Assembly: GCF_015356825.1 (NCBI RefSeq)
Contig: NZ_JAACYW010000046.1
Location: 1-56,018 of the forward strand
Length of the DNA stretch: 56,018 nucleotides
Reading direction: 5' to 3'
Source of the DNA: Catenulispora rubra
GTDB lineage: Bacteria; Actinomycetota; Actinomycetes; Streptomycetales; Catenulisporaceae
Both the position numbers and the translations under genes were made by a program. Shown here piece after piece: positions 1 through 7,943 of this stretch (positions are counted from its first letter, which is position 1; every line of letters begins with the position of its first letter). The notes under the pieces are model-generated. The model saw nothing but the letters and a program-made list of their open reading frames with translations, was not told where the DNA came from and made no database searches.

Positions 1-174
1 CGGGTGGGCTCGGGCAGCCCATTGTTACCTGCCGCGGACGTCTGCGGGGAGATCGCGGGCGGATCGCCGCATCGTTGCTTGTCAACGCTGTCCACTCCCC
101 GAAATACATTGCGGACCTGATCGCGTTCCCCCTACGTTCGCGCCATTGGTCTAGACCCAAAGGGGTGGGGCGCC
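1..174. other. upstream region of the first gene, no gene seen
   Basis: No convincing coding frame is visible here. The last part carries a purine-rich run (AAAGGGGTGGGG, 158-170) that can serve as ribosome binding site for the TTG start at 175. TTGTCA at 79-84 and TACATT at 105-110 loosely resemble promoter boxes, but the 20-bp spacing is poor, so no promoter is claimed. Confidence 0.4.
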
Positions 175-1437
175 TTGACGACGGCGACCTGTGACGTCCG
201 GCTGCCCGCGCGCTCGCGCCTGTGGAACCGCGATTTCCGGCTGTACTTCACCGCGCGCCTGGTCTCGCTCCTGGGCGACGCCATGCTCCCGGTCGCCCTG
301 CTCTACGGCGTGGTCAGCCTCGGCTACGGCACCACCGGCGTCGGGCTGGTGCTGGCCGCGCAGGTGCTGCCGTTCGCGGCGTTCGTGCTGTTCGGCGGGG
401 TGCTCGCCGACCGGTTCACGCCGCAGCGGATGATGGTCGGCGCCGACGCCGCGCGCTTCGTGCTGCAGGCGGTCACCGCGACCGCGTTCGCCGTCGGGCA
501 TCCGTCGCTGTGGCTGCTGATGGGGCTGTCCGGGCTGTCCGGGGTGGGGACGGCGGCGTTCCAGCCGGGGCTGGCCAGCGTCATCACGCAGGTGTCAGGG
601 GACTTACAGCGCGCCAACGCCGTCACGCGCGTCGCCGAGGCCATGGCCACGCTCGGCGGGCCGGCGATCGCCGGGTTGCTGATCGCGGTGTCCGGGGTGC
701 CGGTGGTGCTGGCCGCGGATTCCGCGACGTTCGCGATCAGCGGTATCTGCCTGCTGATGCTGCGGCTCGCGCCGGTGGCCCGGCCCGCGAGCCGCGAATC
801 CACGTGGCGCAACCTGGTCGAGGGCTGGCACGAGTTCCGGACCCGGACCTGGATGCCGTCGGTCATCCTGGGCTGGATCGCGCTGGGCATCACGGTGTGG
901 GGGCCGATCCGGCCGCTGGCCACGATCCTGGTCACCGACAAGCACGGGGCCTCCGGGCTCGGGCTCATGTGGACCGGGTTCGGCGCCGGCGGCGTGGTCG
1001 GCGGGCTGGCCGGCGTGCGCTTCCGCCCGCGGCATCCGCTGCGCGTCGGCGCCGTCGGGCTGCTCGCCTGGTCGGCGTGGCCGTTGACGTTGGCCGCCGG
1101 ACTGTCGCTGCCGATGGTGTGCGTCGGGGCGGCGGTCGGAGGGGCGACCACCGCGTTCTGGGGCGTGATGTGGTCCACGAGCGTCCAGACCCACATCCCG
1201 GCCGCCGTGCTGAACCGCATCTCCGCCTACGAGATCGCCGGGTCGCTGATCGCGTTCCCGATCGGGCAGGCGCTGGCCGGTCCGGTGAGCGACGCGGTCG
1301 GTACCGGGGTTGCCCTCTATGCGTCCGCCACGTTTCTGGTGGCGGTGCTGATCGCGATGCTGTGCGTGCCGGCGGTGCGGAATCTCGGGGCGCGTGCGGC
1401 GGAAAATGAGAGTCGGCCGGAGCCCGCGCGGCTGTAG
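175..1437 (+). CDS. MFS transporter (enterobactin-exporter/DHA3-like)
   Basis: This is a 420-residue integral membrane protein with about twelve hydrophobic segments, beginning with a short cytosolic tail and the typical NRDFRLYFTARLVSLLGD entry into helix 1. This pattern is common in major facilitator superfamily efflux proteins of the EntS/DHA3 type. LADRFTPQRMM after the second helix fits the MFS loop 2-3 signature. The TTG start at 175 is chosen because a strong purine run sits just upstream and the first transmembrane segment follows at the normal distance. The substrate cannot be read from sequence. The next gene begins 9 bp after the stop, so the two may be co-transcribed. Confidence 0.85.
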   Translation: MTTATCDVRLPARSRLWNRDFRLYFTARLVSLLGDAMLPVALLYGVVSLGYGTTGVGLVLAAQVLPFAAFVLFGGVLADRFTPQRMMVGADAARFVLQAVTATAFAVGHPSLWLLMGLSGLSGVGTAAFQPGLASVITQVSGDLQRANAVTRVAEAMATLGGPAIAGLLIAVSGVPVVLAADSATFAISGICLLMLRLAPVARPASRESTWRNLVEGWHEFRTRTWMPSVILGWIALGITVWGPIRPLATILVTDKHGASGLGLMWTGFGAGGVVGGLAGVRFRPRHPLRVGAVGLLAWSAWPLTLAAGLSLPMVCVGAAVGGATTAFWGVMWSTSVQTHIPAAVLNRISAYEIAGSLIAFPIGQALAGPVSDAVGTGVALYASATFLVAVLIAMLCVPAVRNLGARAAENESRPEPARL

Positions 1438-1446
1438 CGTCCGGCT

Positions 1447-2541
1447 ATGACCGAAGTTCAGGGTACATATACGAAAGAGTTCTCCGCGGTCGCCGACGCG
1501 CTGTCCGAACTGCTCGACACGCAGGACATCGGGGCCTCGGTGGCGGTCTTCCTGAACGGCGAGCCGGTGGTCGACATCTGGGGCGGCCATGTGGATGCCG
1601 AGCGGACGGTCGCGTGGGAGCGCGACACGATCGTGAACGTCATGTCCTCGACCAAGCCGATCACGGCATTGTGTGCGCTGATCCTCGCTGATCGTGGTGA
1701 GCTCGACCTTTCAGCGCCTGTGTCGACCTACTGGCCGGAGTTCGCGGCGGCCGGCAAGGAGAACGTCCTGGTGCGGCATCTGCTGTCGCACACCGCCGGG
1801 CTTCCCGACTGGCCGGGGAAGCTCGTCGCCGAGGACCTGTACGACTGGACCGCTGTCACCGATCGGCTCGCCGCCTTGCCGACGCAGTGGGAACCGGGGA
1901 CGGCGGCCAGGTACCACTCGATCACGTTCGGGTTCCTCGTCGGCGAGGTCGTGCGGCGTGTCACGGGGCGCAGCATCGGGCGCTTCCTCGCCGAGGAGGT
2001 CGCCGGGCCCCTCGGTGCCGACTTCCATATCGGGCTCGACGCTCAGGACGACGCGCGGATCGCGCGCTTGTATCCGCCGCCGTCGCAGACCGACGACTTC
2101 GCCTCCAGCGGTCCCGACTACGACTCGACCGGCGGCATCCGGGTCAAGGACGCGAACACCGAGGCCTGGCGGCGTGCGGAGATCCCGGCGGCCAACGGGT
2201 TCGGCAACGCGCGCGGGATCGCTCGGATCCAGTCGGTCTTGAGCAACGGCGGGGTGGCCGGGGGAGCGCGGCTGCTGTCCGAGAAGGGGTGCGAGCCGGC
2301 GTGGCAGGTGGAGTACTCCGGGCAGGACCGCGTGTTGGGGCAGCCGGCCAGCTACGGCGCGGGGTTCGGGGTGTTCGGCAACACCTTCGGGTGGGGCGGC
2401 TGGGGCGGGTCGCTGGTGATGAACGACCATGTGTCGGGGCTGACGGTCGCCTACGCGATGAACCAGATGCTCGACCCGCGGTCGGGTGAGGATAGCCGCG
2501 GCATGACGATCGTCGCGGCTGCCTACGAGGGGGTGAGCTGA
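1447..2541 (+). CDS. serine hydrolase, beta-lactamase/EstB family
   Basis: The 364-residue protein belongs to the serine beta-lactamase-like/esterase family (class C fold). The catalytic SxxK motif is S67-S-T-K70, and the second motif is Y156-H-S158. HLLSHTAGLPDW is the usual conserved stretch between them. No signal peptide is visible, which favours a cytosolic esterase or amide hydrolase over a penicillin-binding or resistance enzyme. Late in the chain, GWGGWGGSLVMND occupies the position of the third (KTG/HxG-like) motif. The start lies 9 bp after the MFS gene, with no strong ribosome binding site, suggesting translational coupling. The true substrate is unknown. Confidence 0.85.
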   Translation: MTEVQGTYTKEFSAVADALSELLDTQDIGASVAVFLNGEPVVDIWGGHVDAERTVAWERDTIVNVMSSTKPITALCALILADRGELDLSAPVSTYWPEFAAAGKENVLVRHLLSHTAGLPDWPGKLVAEDLYDWTAVTDRLAALPTQWEPGTAARYHSITFGFLVGEVVRRVTGRSIGRFLAEEVAGPLGADFHIGLDAQDDARIARLYPPPSQTDDFASSGPDYDSTGGIRVKDANTEAWRRAEIPAANGFGNARGIARIQSVLSNGGVAGGARLLSEKGCEPAWQVEYSGQDRVLGQPASYGAGFGVFGNTFGWGGWGGSLVMNDHVSGLTVAYAMNQMLDPRSGEDSRGMTIVAAAYEGVS

Positions 2542-2594
2542 CGGCGTCGGCGGTTTGCCGTTCGCTGCCAGTTGTTAGCTCACGTCGACGACTG

Positions 2595-3074
2595 TCAGTT
2601 CACGTCGACGACGTCGCCGCCGGTCACCCGCACCAGCTCCGCGAACGTGATCGCGAAGACTGTGTGCGCGTGGCCCGCGGCGGCCCAGACCTCCGGGTAG
2701 TTCTCCAGCGTCCGGTCGATCAGCGTGCGCACCGGCACCGGATGGCCCAGCGGGGCGACGCCGCCGATGCGCTGGCCGGTGTGCTCGTGGACGAACTCCT
2801 TCGTGGCCCGCCCGACCTTCGCCACGCCCAGGTCCGCGGCCACCTTCACGGTGTCCACGCGGTGCGCGCCGCTGGTCAGCACCAGCAGGGGCGCGCCGTC
2901 GGCCTCGAACACCAGGCTGTTGGCGATCGCGCCGACCTCGCAGCCGACCTGGTCGGCGGCGGCCTGCGCGTTCGGCGCGGACTCCGGCAGGACCACCACC
3001 TTCGGCTCGAAGCCCTTCGCGCGCAGTTCCTTCTCCACGGCCTGCACGGCCGGATGGTCAGCGATCCGTTCCAT
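2595..3074 (-). CDS. YbaK/ProX-type aminoacyl-tRNA deacylase
   Basis: The 159-residue protein is a full-length single-domain YbaK/EbsC family member, the editing fold that hydrolyses mischarged tRNAs such as Cys-tRNA(Pro) or Ala-tRNA(Pro). Recognisable segments are the early VGCEVGAIANSLVF strand, the catalytic-pocket stretch TKEFVHEHTGQRIGGVAPLGHP, and the TVFAITFAELVRVTGG end. It is free-standing and not fused to ProRS. The 3' end shows a 13-bp direct repeat, TCACGTCGACGAC, at 2580-2592 and 2600-2612. The repeat duplicates the last codons beyond the stop, so the terminus may have slipped. It is convergent with the preceding gene. Confidence 0.85.
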   Translation of the reverse strand: MERIADHPAVQAVEKELRAKGFEPKVVVLPESAPNAQAAADQVGCEVGAIANSLVFEADGAPLLVLTSGAHRVDTVKVAADLGVAKVGRATKEFVHEHTGQRIGGVAPLGHPVPVRTLIDRTLENYPEVWAAAGHAHTVFAITFAELVRVTGGDVVDVN

Positions 3075-3124
3075 GCCGGGATATTAATCCGGGTCGGCGC
3101 CGGAAGTCCGGCACAATACGCGGC

Positions 3125-3694
3125 ATGGAAACGCTTGATCGTGTCGTGGAGCCCACCGAGATCGTGGCGGGCCGCCACCAGCTGCGTCCGCCGTCCTTGC
3201 GCGACGTCCCCGACATGATGGAGATGTCCCGCGACCCCGACGTCGCCCTGTGGAACCCGCTGGCCTCCGGCGCCGACGAGGAGACCGCACACGCCTGGGC
3301 CGTGCGCTACGGGGACTGGGACGGCGGGCGCAGCCCGACGTTCGGCGTGTACGAGGCGGTCGAGGGGCGGCTGCTCGGCCTGGTGTCGGTGCACAAGATC
3401 GACCTCGACATGTCGTCCGGCGAGCTGGGCTACCGTGTCGCGCCCTGGGCCCGCGGACGCGGCATCGCGACGATGGCCCTCGGCGCGGTCAGCGAATGGG
3501 CCTTCGGGGCCCTGGAGCTGACGCGGCTGCAGCTGATGCACGGCGTGGAGAACGCCGCGTCGTGCCGGGTGGCGCAGAAGTGCGGCTTCCGGCACGAGGG
3601 CACGACGCGCAGCTCGTACCGCTACGGCGACGGGGAGCTGCACGACGAGCACATTCACGGACGGCTGGTCGGGGATCCGGTGCCGGGGCGCTGA
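3125..3694 (+). CDS. GNAT N-acetyltransferase, RimJ/RimL-like
   Basis: This 189-residue protein is a complete GNAT of the RimL/RimJ class, which acetylate N-terminal or side-chain amines using acetyl-CoA. The acetyl-CoA pyrophosphate loop is RVAPWARGRGIATMAL. The C-terminal ENAASCRVAQKCGFRHEG is the classic motif B. It is divergent from the YbaK-like gene, with only about 50 bp between the starts, so both promoters must lie in that gap. The substrate is unknown. Confidence 0.85.
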   Translation: METLDRVVEPTEIVAGRHQLRPPSLRDVPDMMEMSRDPDVALWNPLASGADEETAHAWAVRYGDWDGGRSPTFGVYEAVEGRLLGLVSVHKIDLDMSSGELGYRVAPWARGRGIATMALGAVSEWAFGALELTRLQLMHGVENAASCRVAQKCGFRHEGTTRSSYRYGDGELHDEHIHGRLVGDPVPGR

Positions 3695-3708
3695 GGGCTG
3701 GCCAAAAC

Positions 3709-3842
3709 CAGCCAGACCAGCCCGCTAGCCAGACCAGCCAGCCAGAGCCAGCCAAGCGAGAGCCAGCCGCCAAGCCAGAGCCAGCCGGCAAGCCAAAGCC
3801 AGCTGGCCAAGCCCCGCTAGCCGGCCAAGCCCGCCAGCCTCC
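3709..3842. repeat. intergenic degenerate CAGCC-rich minisatellite
   Basis: The gap between the GNAT and Ogt 3' ends holds many imperfect copies of AGCCAGAGCCAGCC and AGCCAGCC-like units. Translation gives only P/A/Q/K low complexity in any frame, and the neighbours converge, so I see no gene. It may be a slipped, folded terminator region. A similar AGCCAGG/CTCAAGC array occurs at 54233-54290, also next to a 3' end. Confidence 0.6.
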
Positions 3843-3930
3843 GGAGTCACCAACAACCGACTCAGTCCGGGAGCCGGTCGCAGCTGGCCGGCAGACTGCC
3901 GCTCGGCCCGCTACTCGAGCCCCGCCCCGC

Positions 3931-4479
3931 CTACATCCCCCAATCCAGCGCCGGCGGCATCACACCCTCCCAGGCCAGCAGCCACTCCTTCGTCCGCAGC
4001 CCGCCCCCGAACCCGCCGAGCCCGTCGGCGGCGAGGACCCGGTGGCAGGGCACGACGATCGGCAGCGGGTTGCTGCCCATGATGCCGCCGACCGCCTGGG
4101 AGGCCGTGACGCCGGCGCCGGAGCCCTTCGCCAGGTCGCCGTAGGTGACCGTCTCGCCGAAGGGGACCTCGGCCAGGAGCTTGAGCACCGTCAGGCGCAG
4201 GCCGTTCACGCCGTACCAGTCCAGCGCGATGTCGAAGTGCGTGCGGGTGCCGTCGAAGTACTGCGTCAGCTGGAGGACGGCCTCGTCGAGTTGGGCCTGG
4301 GCGATGCGGTCGTCTTTGGCGTCCTTGACGCTCTTGGCCTTTTCCTCTTCCTCTTCCTCAATGGCCCTGGGCGAGGGGCTCTGCCCGCGATCGATCGGGA
4401 ACTGCACCACACGTAAGCCGCGGGTGGTCGTCCCGATGGTGAGCGTTCCGATCGGGGTGTCCAGCGACGCGGTCTGCAT
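3931..4479 (-). CDS. ogt: methylated-DNA--protein-cysteine methyltransferase
   Basis: This 182-residue suicide enzyme transfers alkyl groups from O6-alkylguanine in DNA to its own cysteine. The active site is IVVPCHRVLA, with C145. The helix-turn-helix stretch FGETVTYGDLAKGSGAGVTASQAVGG precedes it, and GGFGGGLRTKEWLLAWEG follows. Residues 40-58 form an unusual insertion with six consecutive glutamates followed by a lysine-rich stretch, encoded by a CTTCCT-like repeat. It lies between the N-terminal beta-domain and the catalytic domain. The rest is of normal length for Ogt. It is divergent from the next gene. Confidence 0.92.
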   Translation of the reverse strand: MQTASLDTPIGTLTIGTTTRGLRVVQFPIDRGQSPSPRAIEEEEEEKAKSVKDAKDDRIAQAQLDEAVLQLTQYFDGTRTHFDIALDWYGVNGLRLTVLKLLAEVPFGETVTYGDLAKGSGAGVTASQAVGGIMGSNPLPIVVPCHRVLAADGLGGFGGGLRTKEWLLAWEGVMPPALDWGM

Positions 4480-4534
4480 GCAAACATTGTGCCAACCGGG
4501 GCCGACAACCCGGTGCTACTTCCAGGAGGACGGC

Positions 4535-5401
4535 ATGCCCAAGGCCACCGCGAACGGCGTCGAGCTGGAGTACGACACCTTCGGCGACCCGAGTGCCCCG
4601 CCGTTGGTGCTGATCATGGGCCTGAGCACCCAGATGACGGCGTGGCCGGAGCCCTTCTGCCAGTCCGTCGCCGACGCCGGGTTCCACGTCGTCCGCTTCG
4701 ACAACCGCGACTGCGGCCTGTCCACCATCGTGGACGTCCCGCCGCCGAGCTTCGGCGACCTGCTCGCCGGCGACACCTCCGGCGTCCCCTACCTCATGTC
4801 CGACCTCGCCGCCGACGTCGCCGGCCTGCTCGACGCGCTCGGCTTCCCGGACGCGCACATCGTCGGGCTGTCCATGGGCGGCATGATCGCCCAGCAGTTC
4901 GCCATCGACCACCCGGGCCGCCTGCGCTCGCTGTGCTCGATCATGTCCACCACCGGCGCCCCGGACGTCGGCCAGCCCGCAGCCGAGGTCCTGATGCTCC
5001 TGCTGAGCCCGGCGGCGACCAACCGCGAGGAGGCGGTCGACCGCGGGCAGAAGATGTTCGAGACCGTCGGCTCCCCGGCGTACCCGACGCCGACCGAGGA
5101 CCTGCGGGACCACATCGGCGAGGCCTACGACCGCTCGTTCACGCCCGAGGGCTCGGCCCGCCAACTCGCCTGCATCGTCGCCTCGCCGGACCGCACCGCC
5201 GCGCTGTCCGCCGTCAGCGTGCCCAGCGCCGTCATCCACGGCGAAGCCGACAAGCTCGTCGACGTCAGCGGAGGCCGCGCCACCGCCGCCGCGCTCGGCG
5301 TCTCGCCGCTGATCATCCCCGGCGCCGGCCACGATCTGCCCGAGGAGCTGTGGCCGACCTACGTCGAGGCGATCGTCGCGAACGCTCAGAAGGCCGGCTG
5401 A
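4535..5401 (+). CDS. alpha/beta hydrolase
   Basis: The 288-residue protein is a standard alpha/beta-hydrolase. The nucleophile elbow is GLSMGG with S113. The oxyanion segment is LIMGLSTQMTAW, the acid loop HGEADKLVDV, and the catalytic histidine lies in IPGAGHDLPEELW. The start at 4535 is fixed by an excellent ribosome binding site, AGGAGGA, at 4524-4530, so the longer upstream open frame is rejected. The fold is close to haloalkane/epoxide-hydrolase-like and aclacinomycin methylesterase-like proteins of actinomycetes. No pathway context identifies the substrate. Confidence 0.88.
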   Translation: MPKATANGVELEYDTFGDPSAPPLVLIMGLSTQMTAWPEPFCQSVADAGFHVVRFDNRDCGLSTIVDVPPPSFGDLLAGDTSGVPYLMSDLAADVAGLLDALGFPDAHIVGLSMGGMIAQQFAIDHPGRLRSLCSIMSTTGAPDVGQPAAEVLMLLLSPAATNREEAVDRGQKMFETVGSPAYPTPTEDLRDHIGEAYDRSFTPEGSARQLACIVASPDRTAALSAVSVPSAVIHGEADKLVDVSGGRATAAALGVSPLIIPGAGHDLPEELWPTYVEAIVANAQKAG

Positions 5402-5471
5402 GGGCTGGCTGAGCAGCCGGCAAGGATCAGAACGCCGGCAGGACCAGCCCCGGCGCGCGCCGCACCCCACC

Positions 5472-5497
5472 CCGGATTCGGCCGGTCCCGAATCCGG
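5472..5497. terminator. perfect 10-bp inverted repeat between hydrolase and PPOX gene
   Basis: CCGGATTCGG (5472-5481) and CCGAATCCGG (5488-5497) form a perfect 10-bp stem with a 6-base loop. It lies 71 bp after the hydrolase stop and 35 bp before the PPOX start. There is no T tract. It could be a terminator hairpin or a palindromic operator for the downstream gene; the sequence does not decide. Confidence 0.5.
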
Positions 5498-5531
5498 AGC
5501 ACCGCGGCGCTCTCCTGTGTACAACTGAGCC

Positions 5532-5960
5532 ATGGAACTTCTGGATCACCTCCCCGAGGCCGACCGGCAGCGCGTCCTGGGTCGCCTGAACAGCAACCTC
5601 ATGGTCTGGCTGACCACCGTCCGCCCCGACGGCCAGCCGGTCAGCGTGCCGGTGTGGTTCCTGGCCCGGGAGGACGGGAGCATCCTCGTCTACAGCCGTG
5701 CGAACAAGGCCAAGCTCGCCAACATCGCGTCCAACCCGAAGGTGAGCCTGGGCCTGGACGTCACCGACATCGGCCGCAACATCGTGCGCCTGGAGGGCGT
5801 GGCACGCCACGACCCGAGCCTGCCGCCGGCCCACGAGCACCCCGCGTTCCTCGCCAAGTACATCGAGCGCATGGGAGCGATGTTCGACACGCCCGAGAGC
5901 TTCGGCGAGCAGTTCACCGCCGGTCTGGTGATCGAACCGACCAAGGTCTACGTCGGCTAG
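5532..5960 (+). CDS. PPOX-class F420/flavin-dependent enzyme
   Basis: The 142-residue protein has the split-beta-barrel fold of the pyridoxamine-5'-phosphate oxidase superfamily. The actinobacterial F420-dependent branch (Rv3369-like) fits best: NSNLMVWLTTVRPDGQPVSVPVWFL, then IASNPKVSLGLDV, and a short VEPTKVYVG-like end. Such proteins bind F420 or flavin and reduce small quinone-like or biliverdin-like substrates. The substrate here is unknown. It is monocistronic, flanked by a hairpin upstream and a convergent gene downstream. Confidence 0.8.
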   Translation: MELLDHLPEADRQRVLGRLNSNLMVWLTTVRPDGQPVSVPVWFLAREDGSILVYSRANKAKLANIASNPKVSLGLDVTDIGRNIVRLEGVARHDPSLPPAHEHPAFLAKYIERMGAMFDTPESFGEQFTAGLVIEPTKVYVG

Positions 5961-5998
5961 GCACGGCCTCGTAAGGCATCCGGCTCGACGCGCCGACC

Positions 5999-7645
5999 TC
6001 AGGGCCCGATCCCGATCGAAGACGGATCCGACGGCGTGCACGCCTTGCTCTTCACCGCGGTGAAGGCAGGGCATCCGCCGTCCTCCATCACGGTCGTGTG
6101 CGAGATCATCGTCAAGGTCCCGGGGCCGGACGTGCTCGGCATATAAGAGTTCGCCGTCGCGTCCCCCATCGACGCGGTGAGGAACAACACTCCGGCGAGC
6201 ACTCCGGGCACCATGGCACGCCGCTTGAACGCGTCCAGCCGCACCGCCACCGTCTCCGACTTCAGACCGACGACGACGAAGTGCCGGGCCATGAACGCCG
6301 ACAACACCAGCAGCCCGAACAAGATCTGCACGTCAGTACGCGGATACAGCCCGACGACCCCGCTCGCGTACATGTGCTCGGCGGTCCAGAACCGCATCAG
6401 CCACGCGCTCAGCACCGACGTGGCCACCACCAGCACCAGCGTGTCCCGCCGCCGCAGCGCCACCGCCGCGGCGAAGCCGACGAACAGCAGCAGCGTGAAC
6501 AGCCCCACGCCGCCGAGGTCACCGACCGGCGGCCAGGCCCCGAGGTTCGCCGGCGGCTCGTCGGAGAACCAGTGCAGGAAGTACGTCGGCTCGGTCCGCA
6601 CATCGAAGTAGACGTACGTGTCGGACCCGGCCCCCGAGGTCATCAGCGCGATCAGGTTCCGGAACGTGACGGCGGACAACGCCACACCGGACACGCCGAG
6701 AAACACCGCCGCCCGCCCGCGCGCCCCCGGCTCCCACCACGGGAACACCGCGACGATCGCCACGGCGATCCCCAGCGCGGACCACAGGAACCACCCGAAG
6801 TAGAGCTCGAACAGCAGTCCCATGCCGACGCCGAACACCGCACCCCGCACGGCGTTGCGCCGATATGAGGCACGGCCGCTGTCCCGCAGCACCTCGACGA
6901 ACTTCACCAGCACCGGGACCATCATGACCAGCACGACGTTCGTGTACGGCTTGTACAGGTCCATCAGCGGCAACGCCGCCAGCACCCCGACCAGCAGCGC
7001 CGACACCGGCCGCAGCACCAGCCGCCAGGACAGGTACGCTAGCGGACCGTAGACGGCGGCGCCGAAGATCTGGAACGTCTTCATCGCGTACGCCGGACTC
7101 TCGCCGGTCCACCGCGAGATGGCGGCGATGATCTCGGCGGGCAGCGGCGGGTAGGTCTTCGGCAGCGCCTTGCCCTGCTGTACGTCGGTGGCCCACTGGA
7201 TCAGCTGCGCCATGTCGCCGTGCTCCGCGTAGATGCCGTACGGCGTCTTGTACAACGCGACCATCAGCCCCGCACCCACCAGCGCGCTGGCCAGCCCGGC
7301 GACCGCCGCGCACACCAGCCGCACCGTGGCGTCGGCCGTCCGGGTCCGCCGCGACCGGAGCCCGATCACGGCCGCGCCGACCGCGAGGATGCCGAAGACC
7401 GCGAACCGGAACTGGAGTCCGGCCAGCCCGCTCACCTGCCCGACCCGCGTGAGCGGATTGACCGCCACGCTCATGCAGACCAGCAGGAACACGACGGCCG
7501 TGAGGAACGCGACCGCGACCTCCGCCGTCCGGAGCCCGAGGACGTCGCGCACCCGCCGGCCGTCCGACAGCCGATGGGTGCGTCGCGGCAACGCCAGCTG
7601 CGCCACGTCAGCGGAGGCGTAGCTTTCCGTTCCGGTGTCTATCAC
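5999..7645 (-). CDS. multi-spanning membrane protein, GT-C glycosyltransferase-like
   Basis: This is a 548-residue polytopic membrane protein with roughly eleven hydrophobic segments. After the second helix pair an extracytoplasmic loop contains EHGDMAQLI and KTYPPLPAEI. An acidic residue followed by a YPPL-type loop resembles GT-C arabinofuranosyl- or mannosyl-transferases such as AftA. The resemblance is in layout only and I cannot confirm a catalytic activity. The C-terminus is a short extracytoplasmic tail with two cysteines. The GTG start at 7645 follows an AAGGGC run. No neighbouring cell-wall genes support a specific pathway, so the role is open. Confidence 0.6.
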   Translation of the reverse strand: MIDTGTESYASADVAQLALPRRTHRLSDGRRVRDVLGLRTAEVAVAFLTAVVFLLVCMSVAVNPLTRVGQVSGLAGLQFRFAVFGILAVGAAVIGLRSRRTRTADATVRLVCAAVAGLASALVGAGLMVALYKTPYGIYAEHGDMAQLIQWATDVQQGKALPKTYPPLPAEIIAAISRWTGESPAYAMKTFQIFGAAVYGPLAYLSWRLVLRPVSALLVGVLAALPLMDLYKPYTNVVLVMMVPVLVKFVEVLRDSGRASYRRNAVRGAVFGVGMGLLFELYFGWFLWSALGIAVAIVAVFPWWEPGARGRAAVFLGVSGVALSAVTFRNLIALMTSGAGSDTYVYFDVRTEPTYFLHWFSDEPPANLGAWPPVGDLGGVGLFTLLLFVGFAAAVALRRRDTLVLVVATSVLSAWLMRFWTAEHMYASGVVGLYPRTDVQILFGLLVLSAFMARHFVVVGLKSETVAVRLDAFKRRAMVPGVLAGVLFLTASMGDATANSYMPSTSGPGTLTMISHTTVMEDGGCPAFTAVKSKACTPSDPSSIGIGP

Positions 7646-7739
7646 GCCCTTAGGACGGCTTGAGGCATGCGAAATGTTGGGCCGTCGACAGAAAATGACA
7701 GAGAATTCTCAGGATTGATTCGGGCGAGGTTCAGACAAG

Positions 7740-7943
7740 CTAGGACGTTTCCAGCGTCCTCGAAGCAGCGCCCTCTGTCTCAGAATCCTGCGTCTCGCGG
7801 ACCACCACGTAGTACAGCTGCTTGTGCTGCACCCCGGCCTCCATCGCGGCGCGCGCGGCCTCGGCGTCGGCACGTTCGGCGTGCCCGGACACCAGGAACC
7901 GGTTCCCGTTGTCGTCCTGGCGCCAGAGCTCGAACCCGCTCAC
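7740..7943 (-). CDS. small protein coupled to the ADP-ribosylglycohydrolase
   Basis: This is a 67-residue protein beginning MSGFELWRQDDNGNRFLVSGHAERADAEAARAAMEA. It resembles the short SPOR-like/DUF proteins that wrap conserved aromatic and HAERADAEA-type patterns, but I do not recognise a named family. The GTG start at 7943 overlaps the stop of the glycohydrolase gene in a GTGA arrangement, so translation is almost certainly coupled. The coding signal (third-position GC) is good. A role as partner or regulator of the glycohydrolase is inferred from coupling only. Confidence 0.65.
   Translation of the reverse strand: MSGFELWRQDDNGNRFLVSGHAERADAEAARAAMEAGVQHKQLYYVVVRETQDSETEGAASRTLETS

Noticed and set aside
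4145..4534. An N-terminal extension of the alpha/beta hydrolase
   Set aside because: It is antisense to Ogt and the strong AGGAGGA site supports ATG 4535.
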